Shown piece by piece: positions 1 through 7,874 of a stretch of 64,000 nt of DNA; the first letter of the stretch is position 1, and every line of letters begins with the position of its first letter. The notes beneath the pieces were generated by a model. It had not been told where the DNA came from. It searched no databases and saw nothing but the letters and a program-made list of their open reading frames with translations. Made by a program: the position numbers and the translations under genes. Origin of the DNA: Sphingomonas_D zeicaulis (GTDB lineage: Bacteria; Pseudomonadota; Alphaproteobacteria; Sphingomonadales; Sphingomonadaceae); assembly GCF_050433225.1 (NCBI RefSeq), contig NZ_JBNPXQ010000001.1, positions 434,001-498,000 on the forward strand. The letters are read 5' to 3'.

Positions 1-3000
1 GGCGAGGTCCAGACGATCAGTCGCGTCTTCGATCGTTGTCAACGGAGCCCCGGACGCGCGGGCTGCCAAACGACCTACGACACAGATTGGCGTACTCGGA
101 AGCGCCACCAGTTTGAGGCTGGGGGCCGCCCTTTGCGCCTCCGCCACCGCCTGCTCGGGCGGGAGGCGCCCCATGAACCGCGCATACGCGAGCCAGCAGG
201 CATCGATAGCAGAGAATACCTCCTCATAGCCCTGCCGAACGGTCTCGGCCTCGATAGGGGTGAGTTGATCGGCGCGTCCGTGATGCGCCTTGTTGATGAC
301 GTCGCGAAACGGTGCCCCCGCCTTCAGTGCCGGCAGGTCGAGCAGGCGCCGGAACGGTTCTTCGTTGAAGGGACGCTCACCACGGTTTCGGGCGTTGGCT
401 ATCTTGCCAAGCAGGTCGCCCATCGTTGGGTCATGCAGGACTGCCGGATCGGAAGCGAGGAGATCCCACAGCTTGATCTCGATTCGAACGCGAACGGGAT
501 GTACGAATGCCCGCGCAAGGTTCGTGTCGTTGGGATCGGTCTTTTGCCACTCTTCGCACCGTACGCGGACCTCATCTGCCACCGGCGCCAGGCTCACGGT
601 GCATTTCGAAGTGGAGATGGCAGAGAATTCCCAGGTTTCGGTCCGCGCGCCACTTGATGGCGAGTTGGCAGCGACGAATGACTCGATAGTTGGGATAAAG
701 CCGAAATCGTTGCTGACGATGATCGGATTCAAGCCTTCGGCAATCAGCAGCGGCACTGTCGCCGCGAGGTTCGCGACATTTCCCGGATCGAGCAGATCCT
801 GTGGGTCATCCATGAGAAAGGCGGAAATGCCGCCCGAACGCGCCCATACCTGTTGCCAAAGGGCCAGCACAAACGCCGACAGGAAGGCGCGCAGTGCTGA
901 AGCATTCATTACATGATGCGCTTCGACCAGATGTTTTCCCTGCGCCGCTAGGAACGTGAACCCGTCGCTCTTGGCGGAATCGAGACCTGCATATTCCGGC
1001 GCTTGGAGGAAGTGAGCCCGGTACATGCGCCGCGACCATTCGGTCGCTTTTTCCTGCAAATCCGTGATCAAGCCTGCGACTTGATTGTGGACGAGGCCGG
1101 GAAATTCTTTGAACGGCTCGACAGCTTTCGCCGCGCGAGCGAGTTTCTCAATCCTTGTACGGGCCTTGGCCCAACGTTCGCAGCTATCCTTGATCTGCGC
1201 CAGCTGTCGCCGGATGCCGGCGAACATAGTCGCGACCTCCAAGTGACTTCGCAACACCACTAGCTGGCCTTGGATGGTACGCTCATTTGCGACGATCGCT
1301 GCCTCGTCGTCATCGGTGCGAATCACCGTGAGAACCGCGGCACGTGCAAATTCAGCATGCGCGGCACGATAACGGGACAGCGCTATCGCCCTTCGCACAC
1401 CGCGGATAGCGGCACGCAGTCTTTCGTTGTCGGGAATCTCTTCCGGCAGCGTCACGCCTGGTAGCGGCTCGCGGATGGGGGCCTTGCTCCAGGCCGCCTT
1501 GCAGAGCCCATCGACAGCAGTCGCCATCGGTTTCAGCAAATGTGGGAATTCGGGCAATTGGAACACTTCGCGAGCCAGCGCCGATTCGTAGACTGACGCG
1601 AGATCGTCGGGCACGGCTTCGTCTATGAACCTGCGCAGCTTCTCCGGAATCTGGTCGCGCAAGCTATGCTTGGTGTCTCGTTCCCATTCTGCCGCAGTCT
1701 TCAGCATTGCCTTGTCCGAGTAGCGCGCATCCTCCAGGGCTTGCGCCACCGATTTATCCAACAAGGCGTCCGTGGGGACTGCGCCGGGCGGGGTTAGATC
1801 GCGTTCGCAAACGGGGCAGGCGGTGAAGGCGTGACCGGGGTGCGATGCTTCGTGCCATTGCGCTACCAAGCCATAGAGGCGGAGGCGGGCGGCGCGTCCG
1901 GCATTGGCCAATTGCGCAACCAACGTCGATGCCTCGCGTTCGATATCATCCAATATCGCTTCCGCATCGGTGAGGTCCGTCTCGCTCAGCTCGCCGAGCG
2001 TTTGGGCGAGCTGCATCGACGGCAGGCCCTTGAGCGCCGCATTGCTGAAGCAATTTTCGGCCGCTTTGATCGCTGCTTCGAAACGCTTGATGTCGGCTTC
2101 GCTGGTCAGCGGCGGGAGCGTTCCCAAGATCGACCGCGCATCGGCCGCGGCTTGATCCTCGGCCACTTTGAGATGTGTCTCTGCGCCGGTCAGACCGTCC
2201 GTCCAAGCGTCCGGCGTCGTTTCCTTCGGCAACACCACGCAACCAAGATCCGGAAGGCCCTCACCATCCGTTAGAAGATCTTGGAGCGTCTGAAGCTGTC
2301 TGAAAGCGCTGGTTTCGCAGGCCTCTTTCTCTTCGCTGGCAAGCTTTGGATATTTGTTCGTCAAACGCTCGTGCAGACGCACGCTTCGCGCGCCAAAATG
2401 AGCGAGAGGGCGTAAACCTGTCAGTGTCGAGACCGCCTGGGAGAGCGTTGTTTTGTCATCGAAGCGGGTCGCCGCTGCGATCCCAGGCATCAATGTGCCG
2501 ACCTGCAGCGCAAGGTCTGACAGGCCAAGCCTGTCCAAGCCACTTGCGCTTGCCTTGTAGTTTTTCTTGCCGTCCCGTTCGAGACGACGTTCAACCTCCA
2601 CCTCGCTGCCATCAACAAGCGATCGAAACTTGAGGCGAACCCATGTGTCGACCTTCGGTTGCCCATCGACCCCGAGTAGTTCCATTTCGGTCGGGATCGG
2701 CACGATAGGCGGCAATTCAAAACCGGCATTGGTGCTAGTATCGTCGTCGCCAGCGACCTGAATATTGATCGGCATATGCAAGGGAGAGGGAAGCCCTTGG
2801 GATCGATGTCCATATCCGGTCAGGCACCAGCAGATCGCGCTGATTAGCGATGTTTTCCCTGCGCCATTGAAACCCCGAAACAGTGTCGCGTCACGCGAAA
2901 AATCCAATGTGAACGCGATCGGATCGCCGCCGGCCTCGTCGCAATGGCGATGAAGTCCGCGAAATCGATGGGCGGTAACACCGACCAACCGCCAGCGTTT

Positions 3001-3270
3001 GTGCGAAGCGGACGGCCGCACCGAGGGCGAGGTTGCGACGACCGGTTTGTCGAGCGACTCGATCAGCCGATCAATCTCCCCGTCCAGGATGTTGGTGTCT
3101 TTGTCCGGGTTCCAATAGGCTTGGCGATTTTGATTATAGAAGGCGAGTACAGTTCGGCTGTCCGGCAGTGGCAGCGAGAACTCGACACCGCCAGAGACCT
3201 GCAAGGCATCACCGGCAATCAGATGCCGAACGACTTCGTCCAAGGTCAGGTCTGCGATATCAATCGCCAC
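1..3270 (-). CDS. RAD50/SMC-like AAA ATPase with zinc-hook motif (partial, runs off left edge)
   Basis: Reading the minus strand from 3270 gives an unbroken frame of about 1090 codons that leaves the window without a stop. The start is GTG at 3270, with a perfect AGGAGG (3277-3282) six bases upstream. A unique N-terminus of about 90 residues precedes a Walker A GFNGAGKTS at about residues 133-141. A CPVC pair (C485, C488) lies mid-protein between helical stretches, as in the zinc hook of RAD50-type ATPases. An ABC-like signature region (NASALRAFLSAF) and a Walker B FLMDDPQ are near residues 797-823. At least 220 further residues follow, where I recognise no domain. GC is visibly lower than in neighbouring genes. 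Family knowledge: such stand-alone ATPases act in DNA repair or phage defence with a nuclease partner. The specific system cannot be told from this fragment. Confidence 0.8.
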   Translation of the reverse strand, partial: MAIDIADLTLDEVVRHLIAGDALQVSGGVEFSLPLPDSRTVLAFYNQNRQAYWNPDKDTNILDGEIDRLIESLDKPVVATSPSVRPSASHKRWRLVGVTAHRFRGLHRHCDEAGGDPIAFTLDFSRDATLFRGFNGAGKTSLISAICWCLTGYGHRSQGLPSPLHMPINIQVAGDDDTSTNAGFELPPIVPIPTEMELLGVDGQPKVDTWVRLKFRSLVDGSEVEVERRLERDGKKNYKASASGLDRLGLSDLALQVGTLMPGIAAATRFDDKTTLSQAVSTLTGLRPLAHFGARSVRLHERLTNKYPKLASEEKEACETSAFRQLQTLQDLLTDGEGLPDLGCVVLPKETTPDAWTDGLTGAETHLKVAEDQAAADARSILGTLPPLTSEADIKRFEAAIKAAENCFSNAALKGLPSMQLAQTLGELSETDLTDAEAILDDIEREASTLVAQLANAGRAARLRLYGLVAQWHEASHPGHAFTACPVCERDLTPPGAVPTDALLDKSVAQALEDARYSDKAMLKTAAEWERDTKHSLRDQIPEKLRRFIDEAVPDDLASVYESALAREVFQLPEFPHLLKPMATAVDGLCKAAWSKAPIREPLPGVTLPEEIPDNERLRAAIRGVRRAIALSRYRAAHAEFARAAVLTVIRTDDDEAAIVANERTIQGQLVVLRSHLEVATMFAGIRRQLAQIKDSCERWAKARTRIEKLARAAKAVEPFKEFPGLVHNQVAGLITDLQEKATEWSRRMYRAHFLQAPEYAGLDSAKSDGFTFLAAQGKHLVEAHHVMNASALRAFLSAFVLALWQQVWARSGGISAFLMDDPQDLLDPGNVANLAATVPLLIAEGLNPIIVSNDFGFIPTIESFVAANSPSSGARTETWEFSAISTSKCTVSLAPVADEVRVRCEEWQKTDPNDTNLARAFVHPVRVRIEIKLWDLLASDPAVLHDPTMGDLLGKIANARNRGERPFNEEPFRRLLDLPALKAGAPFRDVINKAHHGRADQLTPIEAETVRQGYEEVFSAIDACWLAYARFMGRLPPEQAVAEAQRAAPSLKLVALPSTPICVVGRLAARASGAPLTTIEDATDRLDLA

Positions 3271-3282
3271 GCGCCACCTCCT

Positions 3283-3821
3283 CTGAGCCCGGCCGACTTC
3301 TCCATCACGTGCCGGCCTAGGCGTGAATGGTTCCTCATCACACAGCGTAGACACGAATGCTTTCCGCGTCCGCAAATATTTGGGAGACTTACCTAGGCTT
3401 GCACTGAAATGGGTCGGTCGTTTAAGGCCTGATTTGGCCACGTTCGAAGCTGTAAGCGGACTGACTGCTGACGGCCAATTTCTGCCAACTTGCGGCGCCG
3501 GTCCCCCAACCGCTGAACGTCCGTTCCTGGCGAGAGCTGCCGTTCCAGCTATCGCTCTGGAACGGCCGCTTCGTTCCCACTTTCGGACACGCTCCTTATG
3601 GTCGTCCCAGCCTTTGAACTGGAATCCCGCTTCTACGTCCCGGAGTTCCACACGATCCGATCATGCTGCTAGAACCGCTGCTTCGCACACACCGGCGCCT
3701 CCTGACGCCGCAGAAGAAGCGGGACTCCGGCTCGAAGGCCGGGGTGACGGTGTTGGGGGTGATGTCTGGCTAAAGCGAATGAATGTGAGATCAAGCTTCG
3801 AGGCCGAACGAAGCGAATCGC
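3283..3821. other. Intergenic spacer, no supported gene
   Basis: About 540 bases separate the ATPase start from the next minus-strand gene. Open frames here are short or carry no recognisable protein signal. The stretch holds a perfect 8-bp stem-loop at 3541-3562 (CGTTCCAG / CTGGAACG) and the upstream region of the ATPase. It marks the change from lower-GC to high-GC sequence and may be the border of an accessory region. Confidence 0.5.
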
Positions 3822-4460
3822 CTAGAAATGGAACTCCGGCCCGCCCGCCATCTCCATGGCCTTGTAGAGCACGGCGCGGACTTCGCCAGGGACTTCGCAG
3901 GAGCCGTTGCCGCTTGCCGTATAGTATGTGTTGTCGAGGCGGCGTTCGAAGAGAAGGTCCACGCCGTGGATGCACATATAGTCATCCTCATCCGCAGGAT
4001 CGCGCCATGTCTGCCGTTCGTAGGTCCAGAGTTCGGACGCGACCATCAGGTCGTTCAGTTCCTCGAGATCATCGGGGCTGATCCGGAACCGGCGGCGCTC
4101 GTCGAGTGACCAGTAAAAGTGGCTCTCTCCCATCCGGCGAAGCACGACGAGTTCGCCATAAGGCTTGCCCTTGATCGGCTCTTCGATCCGGATGGAGAGC
4201 CTGGTTTTCAGAAGCTGGGGCATGATGATGAAGCGCAGCCGGCGCTTGAAGCCTTTGCCGTCGGCCTTTCGCCAGATCGTGGGTTCGCCGAAGTCGGACA
4301 GGGTCCGTTCGTAATCGCGCGATGCGCGGCCGCCCAGCAGGGGCGGGGACAGCGTTGCGCATCCGGCGAGCCAGAGCGGCAGCAGGATCGCGGCCAGTTC
4401 CCTCCGGATGCGGCGCGGCTTGCGGTGTCCGCCTGCAAAACGCTCGATCGCCCGTGCCAC
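3822..4460 (-). CDS. Putative lipoprotein, paralogue of the gene at 5442-6059
   Basis: About 212 residues. I prefer the GTG at 4460 because AGAGGA lies six bases upstream; an ATG at 4532 would add a basic leader. A hydrophobic segment ends in a lipobox LAGC (cysteine about residue 34), so the protein is probably lipidated and exported. The C-terminal half resembles the protein at 5442-6059: both have a Cys-x-x-Gly (MCIHG here, ICVDG there), a later Cys before a Pro-x-x-Val run, and a closing E(I/M)AGG. No known domain or function is recognised. The shared cysteines suggest a disulfide in the periplasm (inference). Confidence 0.65.
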   Translation of the reverse strand: MARAIERFAGGHRKPRRIRRELAAILLPLWLAGCATLSPPLLGGRASRDYERTLSDFGEPTIWRKADGKGFKRRLRFIIMPQLLKTRLSIRIEEPIKGKPYGELVVLRRMGESHFYWSLDERRRFRISPDDLEELNDLMVASELWTYERQTWRDPADEDDYMCIHGVDLLFERRLDNTYYTASGNGSCEVPGEVRAVLYKAMEMAGGPEFHF

Positions 4461-4593
4461 GCTTCGTCCTCTGCCCGATATTCTCAACCTGCACAGGTAT
4501 TTGCCGGTCGGCATCGAGCGACGCCATCGCAATCCGCTCCGTATCGGAGGAGGTTGCGCGCGTGAGGGCTGGAGCAGCGAGCGATTGGTCCGA

Positions 4594-4783
4594 ACCGTTC
4601 GTCCTGAGTAGGGACTGAGCCTGGCGAAGCCTGTCCTGAGCGACGCCGCAGGCGGCGTTGAAGGGGCCCGTATCGAAGGACTGCTCCGAGCTGGGCCCTT
4701 CGATACGCGTCTTCGACTTGCCCGTAGGGCAAGTTGATCCCGAGCGAAGACGAGGGGCTCAGCCGCTCCTCAGGGCGAACGGG
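4594..4783. repeat. Long imperfect palindrome, Sphingomonas-type intergenic repeat
   Basis: The left arm starts CCGTTCGTCCTGAGTAGGGA and the right arm ends CTCAGGGCGAACGGG; the arms are imperfect inverted copies over about 190 bases and contain the motif CCTTCGATAC. The right arm is followed by TTTTTT, so it could also form a terminator-like hairpin. A half copy of the same element lies at 19921-20003. Confidence 0.65.
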
Positions 4784-4804
4784 TTTTTTATAAGGCTTAC
4801 CGCT

Positions 4805-5317
4805 TTATCCCGCCGCGAAGCAGCGGCCGAGGCGGGCGGTGATCGGGTTCCACAGCGCCGCCTGGCTGGCGGGGTAGCGCAGCACGAAGGTCATGCGGCG
4901 GTCGCCGGCGGCGATGGTGCGGCGGTAGACGATGGTGTCGCCGATCCTGCCCGACAGCACATACCAGCCGGGCCGGCTGGCGCGGTAGCTGATCACGGCG
5001 CCGTCATGGGCGAGGCCCAAGGCGTCGCCGGCCATCGCCTCGGCCATCGTCTGTTCGGCGGCGTTGTAGTGGCCGAAGACGCGCAGACTGGCACCGGCCT
5101 TGCCCTCGAACACGCGGCCGTCGCCATTGTCGGCCTCCGGCTGGGGGACGAGCAGGTCGGCGGGGTAGCAGATCGCATAGCCATAGCGGGCGTTGGCATA
5201 GCTCTCCCAACGATGGGCGACGGCATTGGTCTGCGCCTGCGCCGCCAGCGGCATGGCCGCGGGGATGAAAACGAGGGCCGCCAGGATGGCCGCGCCCTCG
5301 ATCGCCTTGATGGTCAT
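4805..5317 (-). CDS. Hypothetical secreted protein
   Basis: 170 residues from the ATG at 5317, which follows a GGGAGGG. The N-terminus is hydrophobic with an Ala-Gln-Ala cleavage-like site, so a signal peptide of about 28 residues is likely. The mature part begins with a stretch rich in Tyr and Ala (YANARYGYAICYPADLL), a pattern I associate with small secreted proteins of alphaproteobacteria, and has two cysteines, one near the C-terminus (GRCFAAG). No enzyme motif is seen. It sits between two lipoprotein paralogues on the same strand. Confidence 0.6.
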   Translation of the reverse strand: MTIKAIEGAAILAALVFIPAAMPLAAQAQTNAVAHRWESYANARYGYAICYPADLLVPQPEADNGDGRVFEGKAGASLRVFGHYNAAEQTMAEAMAGDALGLAHDGAVISYRASRPGWYVLSGRIGDTIVYRRTIAAGDRRMTFVLRYPASQAALWNPITARLGRCFAAG

Positions 5318-5441
5318 GCCGCGGCCCTCCCGTCGATGCATCGCGCCATCATGCGCAACGCCCCGCCGCAGGTCGATGCCCTTTCATCAACGCGATGGCG
5401 GCGTCGCTCTGGCCGTCGCATCTCAGCCTCGCGCCGGCCTG

Positions 5442-6059
5442 CTACCGGCCCAGCAGACGATCCCCGCCGGCGATCTCGATCATCTTGAGCCACACGGCAT
5501 CCACCTTGTCGGGCGTCGTGCAATAGGTGTTGCCCTCGGAATAGCTGTATGCCGCGGGCGTGCGCCGTTCGAGGACCATGATCTCGCCGTCCACGCAGAT
5601 ATCCTCGCTGGTCCAGAACTCGGGATGGAATTCCCACAGGTTCGATTTTGCGATCAACGCGTCCAGTTGCGCCATTTCCCGCCGGCTGACCTCGAACCGT
5701 TCATCGATGATGATGCGCCATGGCATCCTGCCTTTCCCTCTCGATCGACGGGCGCGGACGACATGCCCCTCGATCCGGCCCGATGTCCGTTCCGCGAACT
5801 CGATCGATAGCCGCTCCGGACCGATGGTGCCGAGCAGCAGCAGGCGGATGCGGCGCCTGTAACCGGCCGCTGCCTCGTCCGGCCAAAGCGGCGGGGCGAC
5901 AAGCGCCGGCGTGTCCTTGACGAGAAGCTCGGCATCCGACTCGACATCCGGCGGGAAGGGCGCGCCGGCCGGCCTTGCGGGTGCCGCGGCGCAGCCGGCG
6001 ATCGAAACCATCAGGGCACATGCCAGCGCGAACGCTCCGCCTTTTTCCAAACCCGTCAT
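5442..6059 (-). CDS. Putative lipoprotein, paralogue of 3822-4460
   Basis: 205 residues from the ATG at 6059; a CAGGAGG sits just upstream, which favours this start over an ATG at 6182. The signal peptide ends in a lipobox-like SIAGC (cysteine 23). The mature protein has the same Cys-x-x-Gly / late Cys-x-x-Pro layout and the same C-terminal (E)IAGG motif as the lipoprotein at 3822-4460, so the two are probably an old duplication. Function unknown; no catalytic motif seen. Confidence 0.65.
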   Translation of the reverse strand: MTGLEKGGAFALACALMVSIAGCAAAPARPAGAPFPPDVESDAELLVKDTPALVAPPLWPDEAAAGYRRRIRLLLLGTIGPERLSIEFAERTSGRIEGHVVRARRSRGKGRMPWRIIIDERFEVSRREMAQLDALIAKSNLWEFHPEFWTSEDICVDGEIMVLERRTPAAYSYSEGNTYCTTPDKVDAVWLKMIEIAGGDRLLGR

Positions 6060-6280
6060 CCTTGCCTCCTGAACTGCGTTCCTGAGATGTTCCGGATCTC
6101 CCGGGGGCACCAGCGCGATCTCCTCCGGATCGGAGCAAATCGGCGGGGGTGGGGCGGTGCATCCGGTGGTGCGCGCGCTCAACTCGTCGCGATCGCCGCC
6201 GGATCGTGATCCCGATCACGTTTCCAACGGGGAATCAATGACATGGGGGCGGCCACATGGGTCGTTCGAGGAGCGTTTGT

Positions 6281-7159
6281 ATGTTGAAGCCAAGCCTGTC
6301 CGCCATCGCCTTGCTGCTGTTGGGCGGCGCCGTTGCCGGCGGCGTCGCGGCGAAGGGCAATCGTACCGCGGGTGGCGGCAACGCGGTGCAGGGCGGCGGC
6401 GGCGGGGCGGCGGCCTTCACCTCCAGCGTCGCCGCCGTGCGCATCGCGCCGCTGGCGGTGCTGCCGCGGGCGCCGGCGGATGCGGGCGAGGGCGATTGCA
6501 GCCATCTGTTGCAGACGCCGCGCAGCGCCGCCGGCTGGATGGTCGCGAACAAGGGCTGGAAGGTCACCGGCGAGGCGCCGGTCGGCCGCTATCAGGCGGT
6601 GAGCTTCGTCGGCCGGATGGAGCAGGGCACCAGCGGATCCTGCCTGCTGGATGCGGGCAATGTCGCGCTGTTCGAGGGCACGGCGCTGCGCGCGATCGTC
6701 CACGGTGCCGACGGCAGCACCGCAGCGGTCGGCCATGTCGAGCCAATGGAAGGCGGCGCGCTGCGCATCTGGAACGGCGATTTCCTGTCGCAGCCGGTGG
6801 CGGACCTTGCGGCGGGCGCGGATGGCGGGGCGATGGTGACCGCGCCGGCGCCCGAGGAAAAAGTGTGCCGGGGGAAGGGCATGGTGCCCAACATCTATGG
6901 CATGCCGATCGACAAGGCACGCGCGGCGCTGGCGAGGGCAGGGTGGACGCCGGTGCGCGCCGAGATGGTGCCGACCGACCCGCGCGCCGCCGACCTCATC
7001 CGCCACGGCGTGATCGAGGTGGACGATTGTTCGGGCACCGGCTTCGGCTTTTGCGGCTTCGCCTATCGCGGCGGCGCGGGCGCGCTGTCGGTCACCACGG
7101 TCGGCGATGCCGAGATGCCGGAGGTTTCGGGCTATGGCGTGACGTGCAGCGGCGCATGA
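6281..7159 (+). CDS. Hypothetical secreted protein with PASTA-like segment
   Basis: 292 residues from the ATG at 6281 (GAGGAG upstream). A signal peptide of about 24 residues is followed by a Gly-rich run. At about residues 202-227 the sequence VPNIYGMPIDKARAALARAG has the VPN-x-x-GM-x-x-x-x-A-x-x-x-L-x-x-AG pattern of a PASTA repeat. A C-terminal cluster of cysteines (about residues 251-288) could form disulfides. PASTA domains bind peptidoglycan fragments or beta-lactams in kinases and PBPs, but no kinase or PBP domain is present here. The cell-wall link is inference. Confidence 0.6.
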   Translation: MLKPSLSAIALLLLGGAVAGGVAAKGNRTAGGGNAVQGGGGGAAAFTSSVAAVRIAPLAVLPRAPADAGEGDCSHLLQTPRSAAGWMVANKGWKVTGEAPVGRYQAVSFVGRMEQGTSGSCLLDAGNVALFEGTALRAIVHGADGSTAAVGHVEPMEGGALRIWNGDFLSQPVADLAAGADGGAMVTAPAPEEKVCRGKGMVPNIYGMPIDKARAALARAGWTPVRAEMVPTDPRAADLIRHGVIEVDDCSGTGFGFCGFAYRGGAGALSVTTVGDAEMPEVSGYGVTCSGA

Positions 7160-7184
7160 GCGCGGGGCGGGGCGCCGGCGCGTG

Positions 7185-7874
7185 TCATTCCGCCTTCAGC
7201 CGGTAACCGATGCCCAGTTCGTTGACGATGATCAGCGGGCGCTGCGGATCGGCTTCCAGCTTCTGCCGCAGCGTCTTCACCAGCACGCGCAGATATTCGA
7301 CATGATGTTCCACCTCGCGCGGCCAGACATGGGTCATGATCTGGCTGTGGGTGATGACGCGGCCGGGGAAGCGGGCGAGCTGTTCAAGCACGGCATATTC
7401 CTTGGGCGTCAGATGCACCTCGGCGCCGGCGCGCAGCACCCGGCGGCGGATCAGGTCGATCTCCACGTCGCCGGCCTTCACCGCCAGCGCGCCGCCATCC
7501 CGCGTCATCCGGTTGCGCAGCGCGACGCGGACGCGGGCGAGCAGTTCCTCGGTGTCGAAGGGCTTGGTCAGATAATCGTCCGCGCCGAGATCGAGCGCCG
7601 CGACCTTCTCGTCGGTGGCATCGCGCGCGGAGACGATGATCAAGGTCGCGTCGGACTGCGCCTTCACCAGCGGCACGATTTCCAGCCCGTCGCGGTCGGG
7701 CAGCCCGAGGTCGAGCAGCACGATGTCCGGCCGGTCGGCGCGCAGCCGGGCGAGCGCTTCCCGGCCGCTCGCCGCCTCGCTGGTCGCATAGTCGGCGCGG
7801 GCGAGGGCGGTGGTCATCAGCTTGCGGATGTGGGGTTCGTCATCGACGATCAGCACATGGTGGCGGGTGGTCAT
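7185..7874 (-). CDS. kdpE: KdpE response regulator
   Basis: 229 residues. The N-terminal receiver domain carries the acidic pair DD at 11-12, phosphoacceptor D55 in LLDLGLPDRDG and the conserved Lys near 105 (LTKPFDTEELLAR). An OmpR/PhoB-type winged helix fills about residues 130-226. It overlaps kdpD by four bases, so the two are translated together. It is the last gene of the kdp operon and should activate the operon under potassium limitation when phosphorylated by KdpD. Confidence 0.95.
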   Translation of the reverse strand: MTTRHHVLIVDDEPHIRKLMTTALARADYATSEAASGREALARLRADRPDIVLLDLGLPDRDGLEIVPLVKAQSDATLIIVSARDATDEKVAALDLGADDYLTKPFDTEELLARVRVALRNRMTRDGGALAVKAGDVEIDLIRRRVLRAGAEVHLTPKEYAVLEQLARFPGRVITHSQIMTHVWPREVEHHVEYLRVLVKTLRQKLEADPQRPLIIVNELGIGYRLKAE

